A program made the translations under genes and the position numbers. Shown here piece after piece: positions 44,619 to 52,019 of a DNA stretch of 64,000 bases. This DNA is from Planctomycetota bacterium (GTDB taxonomy: Bacteria > Planctomycetota > UBA8742 > UBA2392). The DNA is taken from positions 1-64,000 of the forward strand of contig QEVF01000007.1 in the NCBI GenBank assembly GCA_003576915.1, given 5' to 3'. Under the pieces are notes generated by a model. It saw nothing but the letters and a program-made list of their open reading frames with translations, did not search any database and had not been told where the DNA came from. Every line of letters starts with the position of its first letter. Position 1 is the stretch's first letter.

Positions 44619-45866
44619 TCAATCCTGATCCTGGCGCCAATCGAGGTAGCGCGCGGCTTCTTCGGGCGACGTCACGGGGCGGATGCCTTCGGCAGCGACC
44701 TGGAAATCCTTGAGTGTCAGCGGCCGCACTTTCACCTGATAGTTCTTGGCTTGCGCCAGGCCTTTGTCGATCACGTCGGGCAAGTCGGCATTGAGCTCGC
44801 TGATCATCGTGCTGGTGACTTGCTTTACAAGGCGCTCGATTTCGCGGCCGGAATAACCCTCGGTCAGTTTGACAAGCTCGGGAAGCTCGCACTCCAGAAC
44901 GAAACCTTTTTTCTCGGTCTGGATCTTGAGGATCGCTTCGCGTGTGACCGGGTCCGGCAGCGGAATCAGAATCTGCTTCTCGAAGCGTGAGAGCACGGCA
45001 TTGTCGATTTCCCATGGTCGGTTTGTAGCTGCGATGGTGAGCACGAAGATGTCGGTGCGGCCCTTCTCCGTCAGGCCATCCAGTTCACTCAGGATTGTGC
45101 TCAGGATTCTGCGCTCGGCGCCGCTTTGCTCGTCAGAGCCGCGCGAGGCCGTGAGCGATTCGAACTCGTCCAGAAAGACCACGCTGGGGCTGTTGTCGCG
45201 CGCGGTGCCGTAGATTTCGGAAATGATCTTTGAGCTTTCGCCGAAGTATTTGCTCATCACGCCGCTGACCTTGACGTTGAAAAACAACGCCTGCCCATCG
45301 CTGGTTACCTTCAGGGCGTTGCTGGTGGCTGCGGCGATCAGCGTTTTGCCCGTGCCCGGCGGCCCGTAGAACATGATGTTGCGAAACGTGGCAATCTTGA
45401 CGCCCTTGGGCGGAGTCGCGAGCGAAAGGCCCAACGTGTATTTGATATCGCGCTTGGTTTGCTCCAGGCCGCCAATGTCGTCCCAGGTCACGGGCGAGAC
45501 GTGAATCAGCGAATTGACGGCGTTGGACAACTCGCTCTTGTTGCCTGCCTGCTCGGTCTGCCGGGAGTCGATGTCCTCATCGTTGCTCGGAGGTGCCGGC
45601 AGCTTCGCCGCCTTGGCGCCCGCGGCCTGTTCGTTGTGAAGCTCGCGCAGGCGGCCCGCAAACTCGCGATACTCGATGGCCTTGCGCTTGCGCTGATACT
45701 CCTGGGCGCGGCTGTTGGCGTACTCTGCAAACTTGAGCATCAGCTTGCTGGCCTGATCGAAGTGCTGCGCGGCCTGCTCCGAATCGCCGGCCTTCCAGGC
45801 CATCTTGGCCTTGTGCAGCGAATCGTCGCAGGCGGACTTCAGTTTGGGGCCGAGATCTAGGCTCAT
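44619..45866 (-). CDS. Vps4-like AAA ATPase with N-terminal MIT-like domain
   Basis: A 415-residue protein. Residues about 5-78 form an MIT-like three-helix bundle (SLHKAKMAWKAGDSEQAAQHF...). Then follow a linker and a single AAA domain: WDDIGGLEQTKRDI (127-140), Walker A GPPGTGKT (168-175), pore loop VMSKYFGES, Walker B VVFLDEFESL (229-238), and sensor 1 with arginine finger TIAATNRPWEIDNAVLSRFEK (R294). IPLPDP and the Vps4-type C-terminal helices complete it. The MIT-AAA order, and RFEK followed by IPLPD, are features of Vps4/katanin-type ATPases, which disassemble ESCRT-III polymers. ATG 45866 is used; an upstream TTG (45890) is possible. It sits among three ESCRT-III-like genes. Confidence 0.85.
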   Translation of the reverse strand: MSLDLGPKLKSACDDSLHKAKMAWKAGDSEQAAQHFDQASKLMLKFAEYANSRAQEYQRKRKAIEYREFAGRLRELHNEQAAGAKAAKLPAPPSNDEDIDSRQTEQAGNKSELSNAVNSLIHVSPVTWDDIGGLEQTKRDIKYTLGLSLATPPKGVKIATFRNIMFYGPPGTGKTLIAAATSNALKVTSDGQALFFNVKVSGVMSKYFGESSKIISEIYGTARDNSPSVVFLDEFESLTASRGSDEQSGAERRILSTILSELDGLTEKGRTDIFVLTIAATNRPWEIDNAVLSRFEKQILIPLPDPVTREAILKIQTEKKGFVLECELPELVKLTEGYSGREIERLVKQVTSTMISELNADLPDVIDKGLAQAKNYQVKVRPLTLKDFQVAAEGIRPVTSPEEAARYLDWRQDQD

Positions 45867-45931
45867 AGTGGTCAGCTGCCAATCGCACAAACCGACACGA
45901 AGTCGCAGGCGACGAATCCTGTAGTGGGCGG

Positions 45932-47023
45932 CTAGTTCGCTGTCTTGCCGTCCGAGCTTGTCTTTCTCAACCGGCTGCTGAAGGTCAGCAACCTGCTGGC
46001 CTTGAGCTCGCTGGCCGCGACTTCTTCGTCGCTTCGACCTTCAGCGGCCGTCCCCAGCAGTTCCATGGCCGCCTGTTTGAAATGCTCCGCGGCTCCCTTG
46101 AAGTTGCCCTCGCCGTATGCGCGACGGGCCAGTTCCATGGCTCCCTGGCTGAGGTGTCCGGGGGCCTTTCGCAGCGCCTGCGCGATCTCACGGGCAAAGA
46201 CGCTGCTCAAGAGCCGCTCGATCTCAATGCCCGGGTCGGGTGCGTGGCCCGCCGAGAAATCATCGCTGATGGCCTCAAACGTTTTTGCCATGACCTCGAA
46301 ATCACAGCGACCCAGGGCGCGCGAAAGCTCCACCACCCGCTCAGGCCTCAGGCCAGTCTGGCCTTCAATGATGCGCTGCAGGCTCGGTGCCGTCTTCTGT
46401 TCGCTGGGGTCGGCCAGGGCGGGCGCGCTGCGGCCCGAGTCCTCCGCTTTGGGGGCAACATCCGCAAACTCCAACTCCAGCGCTTCGCGCACATCAGCCC
46501 TGGAGCCGACGAGCCGCAGGCCCGGCTTGCTGTCCGATGGGGGCGCCGCGGGGGCCGGCTTGTCCTCCACTGTTTCCTTGCGGGCGGGCGGCTGCGTCGG
46601 CGCCGAAGTCAGATTTTCGGCTTTGCGGCTGTGCCTGGCGGGGGCGGCTTCCTTGGGCGTGGCTGCCTCCAGGTCGGCGTTGATGACGGCTAGTTCGCTC
46701 TGGCTTTCCGTGCGCAGCTTGAGCGCCTTGCTTTCGTCGGGCTTGCCGTCCTGGGTCAGTTCCCTCAACTGGCGACACAGGTCGAGGAGCTTGGCCGCCT
46801 TGCGCTTGATCACCTGGGCCTGAGCCTGGGCTTGAACGTGGGCCGCGTACTTCTTGAGCGTGCTGGCGGCGCGCTCGAAGTGTGACGCGGCGGTGTCGTA
46901 TTCGCCGTCATTCCAGGCTTCGGTGCCGGCCTGCTCCTCCTGTTCGGCGATGCGCTTGAACTCGCGCGCCGTCTGCTCGCTGATGCCGAGTTGTGTGTTG
47001 GATGAGTGGGGGGCCTTGGCCAT
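45932..47023 (-). CDS. Two-MIT-domain adaptor-like protein
   Basis: A 363-residue protein (start MAKAPHSSNT at 47023). Residues about 19-90 (AEQEEQAGTEAWNDGEYDTA...) form one MIT-like three-helix unit and about 290-355 (LSQGAMELARRAYGEGNFKG...) a second. Both share the A-x-x-x-G-x-(Y/F)-x-x-A-x-x-H-F pattern with the N-terminus of the Vps4-like ATPase next door. The middle is a Pro/Ala/Lys-rich linker with one helical patch (about 212-260). MIT domains bind the acidic tails of ESCRT-III proteins, so this could be an adaptor in the manner of Vta1/LIP5. Confidence 0.65.
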   Translation of the reverse strand: MAKAPHSSNTQLGISEQTAREFKRIAEQEEQAGTEAWNDGEYDTAASHFERAASTLKKYAAHVQAQAQAQVIKRKAAKLLDLCRQLRELTQDGKPDESKALKLRTESQSELAVINADLEAATPKEAAPARHSRKAENLTSAPTQPPARKETVEDKPAPAAPPSDSKPGLRLVGSRADVREALELEFADVAPKAEDSGRSAPALADPSEQKTAPSLQRIIEGQTGLRPERVVELSRALGRCDFEVMAKTFEAISDDFSAGHAPDPGIEIERLLSSVFAREIAQALRKAPGHLSQGAMELARRAYGEGNFKGAAEHFKQAAMELLGTAAEGRSDEEVAASELKASRLLTFSSRLRKTSSDGKTAN

Positions 47024-47146
47024 GGTTCGAGTTTCGCTGGTCGTCGTGCCTGGACTGTAATCCGTAACGTGTCGCTTTCCAGTCCTGAAGACTGAGGCCG
47101 CCTCGCGAGACGGCAACGGCGCGCCACGCGGAAGCCTGAAGCCCCT

Positions 47147-47758
47147 CTAAACCGCTTTCTCGTCGGACTCCAGCTTGCGCTTGAGTTCCTGTTCGCTCTT
47201 CAGCGCTTCGTCGAAGCTGCCGGAACTCTCGGCTTCCACGATGCTGTCGATTTCCTCGAGGAACTTCTTCTTCTCGGGGTCGTCGTCCGTCATGGCCTCT
47301 TCCACCTCGAGCCCCAGAGCATCGAGGGTGGCGTTGAGTTCATCGATGTATCCTTCTTCGTCGATCTGGGCCAGTGCGAGCTTTGCATCAAGTCCGCTGT
47401 TGCGTACGCGCGTGATCAGCTTCTGGATGCTGTTCTTGTCCTTCCGTTTCTCAAGGCGCTCAAGGCCTCGCGTGTACTTCTTCAGCGCGATGCCCTCAAG
47501 GTTGGCGATCTTGGCGGCGCGTTTGTTGAAGGCGAAGTCATGCTTGAGGTCCTTGAGTTCTTCCCAGAGGTAATCGACCTCGATCTGGTTGCCCTCTTTG
47601 CGGGCGTTCTTGATCTGATCGATGATGGAACTCTGGCGCGTGGAGAGCTTGCGCACCTCCATGAAATATTTGCGGCGCTCACGCTCGACCTCGCGCAGCT
47701 TCACCTTCAGCAGGCGCGAGTCGATTTTCTGTCCGAAAAGCAGTTGGAAAAAGCCCAT
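47147..47758 (-). CDS. ESCRT-III/Snf7-like protein 2
   Basis: A 203-residue protein starting MGFFQLLFGQK (ATG 47758; GTG 47764 is alternative), an amphipathic N-terminus like that of CHMP proteins (CHMP2A begins MDLLFG). It then has a basic helical hairpin (about 15-105: LREVERERRKYFMEVRKL, IIDQIKNARKEGNQIEVDYL), further helices to 145 and an acidic C-tail (150-200). Helical pattern and charge distribution (basic first half, acidic second half) match ESCRT-III. It is a paralogue of the other two coiled-coil genes of this operon in plan rather than in close sequence. Confidence 0.65.
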   Translation of the reverse strand: MGFFQLLFGQKIDSRLLKVKLREVERERRKYFMEVRKLSTRQSSIIDQIKNARKEGNQIEVDYLWEELKDLKHDFAFNKRAAKIANLEGIALKKYTRGLERLEKRKDKNSIQKLITRVRNSGLDAKLALAQIDEEGYIDELNATLDALGLEVEEAMTDDDPEKKKFLEEIDSIVEAESSGSFDEALKSEQELKRKLESDEKAV

Positions 47759-47859
47759 GTGCACCGTCCACTTTGCCTGACTTGCCTGAAGGTATCAGAT
47801 GCCGGGTATCAGGTTTCAGGAATCAGGATCGCTTGCCTCACCTGTTACCCGGTACCTAC

Positions 47860-48594
47860 TCACTCCGTTTGCGGCCTTTCCTTGACCTCGGCAGCCTTCA
47901 AATCTTTCTCGCGCTGCGCCATTTCGGATTCGAGCTTGGCCATCTCGGCTTCCACCTCCGCCTCACTCAACTCCCTTTCGCGCGGCTTCTTCGCCGTTTC
48001 AACCCCCTCATTCACGTTGGGGGCCCGCTGGGGCTTCTCTTCAGCGGGCCTGGCGCCGAGAAGTTCACGCTCCAGCTTTTTGAGGTCTTCCTTCTCGGCC
48101 AGCGAAAGGATGCCGGTGTCGGTGCCCTTCATGGCGTTGGCGGTCTCGATGGACTCCATGTACTTGTCTTTGCGTTCGTCAAAATCCATGGCCAGACGTT
48201 CGACCATCTGGTTTTCGATGCCGCGCAGGTTCATGGCCGCGATGGTCTGGTGCTTGTCGACCATGCTCTGCAGCACTTCGATATTCTTGTTGTAGACGTG
48301 GATGCGATGTTTGAGCGATTCAATGCGCGTGCGGTTGCGCTTGACGCTGAGCAGTACGACTTCCTTTTCCTGTTCGCCGATCTTGCCGGCCTTCAGCGCG
48401 TCGGCCTGGGCCTTCTCCTGAAGTTCAAGGCGCTGGAGTTCCTGCATGACCTTGCGCAGCTCGACCTCATTGCGGGTGATCAGTTCATCGTAGCGGTCGA
48501 GTTCTTCACGCATGGCCGCTTTGTCCACGGGCGCTTCTGCGTCAGGGTCACCGCCGCGCCCGAACAACCTGCGAAAGAAGTCGCCGAGTCCCAC
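47860..48594 (-). CDS. ESCRT-III/Snf7-like protein 3
   Basis: A 244-residue protein starting MGLGDFFRRLFGRGGDP, an amphipathic Gly-rich N-terminus resembling that of CHMP4/Snf7 (SVFGKLFGAGG). A long helical hairpin (about 26-115) and further helices (116-180) follow. Then comes a Pro/Glu-rich linker and an acidic C-terminal helix (ELSEAEVEAEMAKLESEMAQRE), where Vps4/MIT-interacting motifs usually lie. The GTG start directly follows the TAA of the upstream gene (TAAGTG), so translation is coupled. Confidence 0.65.
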   Translation of the reverse strand: MGLGDFFRRLFGRGGDPDAEAPVDKAAMREELDRYDELITRNEVELRKVMQELQRLELQEKAQADALKAGKIGEQEKEVVLLSVKRNRTRIESLKHRIHVYNKNIEVLQSMVDKHQTIAAMNLRGIENQMVERLAMDFDERKDKYMESIETANAMKGTDTGILSLAEKEDLKKLERELLGARPAEEKPQRAPNVNEGVETAKKPRERELSEAEVEAEMAKLESEMAQREKDLKAAEVKERPQTE

Positions 48595-49395
48595 TTACGC
48601 TCCCACGCTTGAAAACCTGTTCCGCTGGATAATGAGATTTCCTTCGACGTCCTTCACGTCCAATCCCGGGGTTCGTCCCGCATAAAGCATGGCGCGGTCC
48701 GTCACCAGTTCGCCGCTGACAGCCGCCCGGCGTGCCAGTTCCTCCAGCAGCAGGAACCCGCCGGGCTCTTTCAATTCCTGAGCGGACTGGAGGGCGGCAT
48801 CGACGCGGGCGGCCTTCTGTTCATGGGGTTCGGGGTCAAACAGGTTTTCAAACAGGGCCGGAAGAATCACCCCGTCACGCGGCGCCGATACGCGCCAGCC
48901 CGGGTTGAGGAATTCTACAAACCCGGCGCGCCAGTTTGTGCCTCCCGAAAGTGAGCGCAAAGCCTCATCACTGGGGCCGAGCTGAGGACTGCTCGAAAGC
49001 CCGGCGACGCCAAGGATGAAGTAAATGTCGGGCCTCATCGTGGTCAGAGCCCAGTTCGCCGTCTGCTCCACGGCGCGGGGAGTGAAGCGGCCAGGTTCAG
49101 ATGGCGCCCACGCGAAGTCCAGCACCACACAGACCTTGAGCGTAGTTGCGCCCAGCAGCGGCTTATGCAGGAGGCCCAGGGCCTCTCGACGCGTGAACGC
49201 GCTTTGGCCGCCGGGACTCAAATCCCCCGCAATGTGGCTGCGCCGCGAAACGCGGTTGGCATCGAAGTCGTAGAGCGAGCCATCCAGCGGGTGCGGAAGC
49301 ATGCGTTGCCGGATCAGGCGCGACTCCAGGCCCGAGAACAGGCCCTGCATCGCTGTGAGGGCGGAAGCCCTCGTCGCTGTCGCCTCGTCCGCCAT
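48595..49395 (-). CDS. Orphan first gene of the ESCRT-like operon
   Basis: A 266-residue soluble protein starting MADEATATRA at 49395. The much longer frame upstream is antisense to the ABC transporter and is rejected. It has an alpha/beta central part (TTLKVCVVLDFAWAPSEP, IYFILGVAGLSSSPQ) and a C-terminal part (FLLLEELARRAAVSGELV, then LDVKDVEGNLIIQRN) that has the helix-helix-strand look of a winged helix. ESCRT-II subunits have winged helices, but I have no sequence evidence linking the two. It heads the operon, so it may be the recruiting or nucleating factor. Confidence 0.6.
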   Translation of the reverse strand: MADEATATRASALTAMQGLFSGLESRLIRQRMLPHPLDGSLYDFDANRVSRRSHIAGDLSPGGQSAFTRREALGLLHKPLLGATTLKVCVVLDFAWAPSEPGRFTPRAVEQTANWALTTMRPDIYFILGVAGLSSSPQLGPSDEALRSLSGGTNWRAGFVEFLNPGWRVSAPRDGVILPALFENLFDPEPHEQKAARVDAALQSAQELKEPGGFLLLEELARRAAVSGELVTDRAMLYAGRTPGLDVKDVEGNLIIQRNRFSSVGA

Positions 49396-49419
49396 GGCTT
49401 TCTCGCAACCCCTGCCACG

Positions 49420-49425
49420 AGTATA
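49420..49425 (-). promoter_or_regulatory. Possible -10 box for the ESCRT-like operon
   Basis: TATACT on the minus strand lies 25 bases upstream of the ATG at 49395 in the divergent 159-base gap. No good -35 box is visible at the usual distance. Confidence 0.3.
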
Positions 49426-49554
49426 GCTTGAAGAAGCGACACGGTAGCGGGCGCAGTCCTGCGTTTTCCCGCAGACCTCCGGCCCGGCCTGCGCGGTTGC
49501 GGAGGGCGCAGCCTGGTCTATGCTGGGCCGTTCGGTGTCGAATGAGGCGGATGT

Positions 49555-51384
49555 TTGAGCAACAACATTCATGAAGAAGAAGTCCTGGGAAAAGCCTACG
49601 ACGCCCGCTTGATCAAGCGCCTGCTGCCCTATGCGAGGCGCCACATGGGGCTGGTGACCGGCGGCGCGGCCTGCATGCTGCTGGCCGGCGGCGTCGCCCT
49701 CCTGCTGCCCCTGATTATTCGTGAAATCATCAATGGGCCTTTCACGGTGCTGTCCCTCGAAGGTCCAGACGATGCGGCCCTCGACGCACTTGGCTGGCTG
49801 GCGCTGGGCTATTTTGTGCTTGTCGCGGTCCAGTTCGTGGCGCAGTTCGGCAACGGCTACTGGTTTCAGGCCTTGGGCGCCCGCGCCGTCTTCGACCTCC
49901 GCAAGGATGTTTACACCCACATCCAGCGCCAGCCCCTGAAGTTCTTCGACCACAATCCGGTGGGACGCCTCGTGACGCGCGTGACGAGCGACGTCGAGGC
50001 GGTGGGTGAAGTGTTTGCCTCGGGTCTGGTGCAGCTTGTGGGCGATCTGCTCGTCGTGCTGGGCGCGCTGGCCATGATGTTCTTCATCTCGCCGGGTCTG
50101 ACCAGCATCGTGCTGGGGGCCATGGTGGCCGTGGGGGTGATTTCCTGGGTGTTCAAGGGCCGCGCCCGCAACGCTTTTCGCGATATGCGCCTCAAGCTCG
50201 CCAGCGTGAACTCGTTTCTCAACGAGACCATCCAGGGTTGGCGCGTGACCCGCATTTTCAGCACGGAAAAGCGGCAGGCGCGGCGCTTTGACGAGCGTTC
50301 CAGCGACTACCGCGAGGCCACCTATCGCACGGTTTTCAATTTCGCGATGTTCTTTCCCGCGGTCGAAATCGCTACGACGCTGGCCCTGGCCGCGCTGGTC
50401 TGGTACGGCTCGCGCCAGATCCTCGCGCACGAACTCGACTTCGGCAGCTTCTTCGCGTTTTTCAGCTACACGCAGATGATGTTCAACCCGATTCGCGAAA
50501 TGAGCGAGAAGTACAATGTGCTGCAAAGCGCCATGGCCAGCGCCGAAAGGCTGTTTGGCATTCTCGACACACCCAACTCCATCACCAGCCCGGCCGCGCC
50601 CCGCAACCCGGTCATCGCGGGCGAGATCGAGTTCAGAAATGTCTGGTTTGCCTATGAGGGCGAAAACTGGGTGCTCAAGGACGTCAGTTTCAAGGTTCAG
50701 GCTGGCACTTCGCTTGCACTGGTGGGGGCCACAGGCAGCGGCAAGAGCACCATCATCTCGCTGGTGATGCGCTTCTATGACGTGCAGAAAGGCCAGGTGC
50801 TGCTGGATGGCATCGACGTGCGCGAGATGTCGCTTGAGCACCTGCGCCGCGCCTTTGCGCTGGTCCTGCAGGACGTGTTCCTGTTCGCCGGCAACGTGCT
50901 GGACAACATTCGCCTGGGCGAGGCGAGCATCTCCCGCGAGCGGGTGCAGAAGGCCGCCGAAGTGGTGCACGCGGACAGCTTTATTCGCTCCCTGGACAAG
51001 GGCCTCGACGCCGAAGTGGCCGAGCGCGGCGTGACCTTCAGCGCGGGGCAGAGGCAGCTTCTGGCATTTGCGCGGGCGCTTGCTTTTGACCCCCGCATCC
51101 TGCTGCTGGATGAAGCCACAAGCAACATTGACAGCGAAACCGAAGCCCTGATTCAGGACGCCCTGGCGCGCCTGATGAAGGGGCGCACGGCCATTGCCGT
51201 GGCCCATCGCCTCAGCACCATAACGGCCAGCGATCAGATTCTCGTGCTGCACCACGGCGAAATCGTGGAGCGAGGCAGCCACGGCGAGCTGCTGGCACTG
51301 GGTGGTCGCTACAGCAAGCTCTACCGGCTGCAGTTCGGTGCGGAGGAAGCTGCATCGGCCTCCGCGCCCCGGGAGGCCGTATGA
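49555..51384 (+). CDS. ABC transporter, MsbA-type exporter
   Basis: A 609-residue half-transporter (TTG start). Six membrane helices in the first 320 residues are followed by a nucleotide-binding domain with Walker A GATGSGKST, a Q-loop region (LQDVFLF), the signature FSAGQRQLLAFARAL, Walker B ILLLDEATSNID and the H-loop AHRLST. It resembles MsbA-like lipid or drug exporters acting as homodimers. It is divergent from the ESCRT-like operon. A functional link through membrane remodelling is speculative. Confidence 0.93.
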   Translation: MSNNIHEEEVLGKAYDARLIKRLLPYARRHMGLVTGGAACMLLAGGVALLLPLIIREIINGPFTVLSLEGPDDAALDALGWLALGYFVLVAVQFVAQFGNGYWFQALGARAVFDLRKDVYTHIQRQPLKFFDHNPVGRLVTRVTSDVEAVGEVFASGLVQLVGDLLVVLGALAMMFFISPGLTSIVLGAMVAVGVISWVFKGRARNAFRDMRLKLASVNSFLNETIQGWRVTRIFSTEKRQARRFDERSSDYREATYRTVFNFAMFFPAVEIATTLALAALVWYGSRQILAHELDFGSFFAFFSYTQMMFNPIREMSEKYNVLQSAMASAERLFGILDTPNSITSPAAPRNPVIAGEIEFRNVWFAYEGENWVLKDVSFKVQAGTSLALVGATGSGKSTIISLVMRFYDVQKGQVLLDGIDVREMSLEHLRRAFALVLQDVFLFAGNVLDNIRLGEASISRERVQKAAEVVHADSFIRSLDKGLDAEVAERGVTFSAGQRQLLAFARALAFDPRILLLDEATSNIDSETEALIQDALARLMKGRTAIAVAHRLSTITASDQILVLHHGEIVERGSHGELLALGGRYSKLYRLQFGAEEAASASAPREAV

Positions 51385-51992
51385 AGCGCCACGGCGAAGC
51401 AGAGACTCACCTTCGCCGCGTGGACCGGCGCCTGGCCCGTATTATCGACGAAATTGGCCCCTGCCGGTTGCTGCCGCGTCCCCCGCTGGGCAGCACCTTT
51501 GCGGCGTTGGCGGAATCCATCGCCTATCAGCAGCTCACGGGCAAGGCAGCCGCGACGATCTTCGGGCGGTTCAAGAAGCGTGTGGGCCGCCTGACGCCGC
51601 GCAAAGTTCTGGCGCTTCCCTTACCTGAGTTGCGCGCCTGCGGCCTGAGCCAGGCCAAGGCGATGGCCATGCAGGACCTGGCGGCCAAGGCGCTGGAGGG
51701 CGTGGTGCCTCCACCGCGCAAGCTGGCAAGCCTCGATGACGAAGAAATCGTATCGCGCCTGACGCAGGTGCGGGGCATCGGGCGCTGGACGGTAGAGATG
51801 CTGCTGATCTTCGGGTTGGGCAGGCCGGATGTGTTGCCGCTTTCGGACTACGGCGTGCGCAAGGGCTTTACGCGCCTGTGGGGCCGGCGCGAACTCGTCA
51901 AGCCCGGGGACCTGGCGGAGGCCGGGCAGGTCTGGGCGCCGTGGCGCAGCGTGGCCAGCTGGTATCTCTGGCGCGCGTGCGAGATGGATTGA
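51381..51992 (+). CDS. DNA-3-methyladenine glycosylase II (AlkA-like)
   Basis: A 203-residue HhH-GPD base-excision glycosylase. It has FAALAESIAYQQLTGKAA, the helix-hairpin-helix LTQVRGIGRWTVEMLL and the region LPLSDYGVRKG, whose Asp is the catalytic residue of the family. It overlaps the ABC gene by 4 bases (ATGA). It lacks the N-terminal TBP-like domain of E. coli AlkA, as in the short forms. Confidence 0.92.
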   Translation: MKRHGEAETHLRRVDRRLARIIDEIGPCRLLPRPPLGSTFAALAESIAYQQLTGKAAATIFGRFKKRVGRLTPRKVLALPLPELRACGLSQAKAMAMQDLAAKALEGVVPPPRKLASLDDEEIVSRLTQVRGIGRWTVEMLLIFGLGRPDVLPLSDYGVRKGFTRLWGRRELVKPGDLAEAGQVWAPWRSVASWYLWRACEMD

Positions 51993-52019
51993 TCCACCGG
52001 ACCGCAGCCGAGAGCGGAT

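Noticed and set aside
49396..51282. Long minus-strand open frame continuous with the orphan gene at 48595-49395
   Set aside because: It is the antisense of the ABC exporter, His/Gln-rich and without homology. A proper start (MADEATATRA) lies at 49395.
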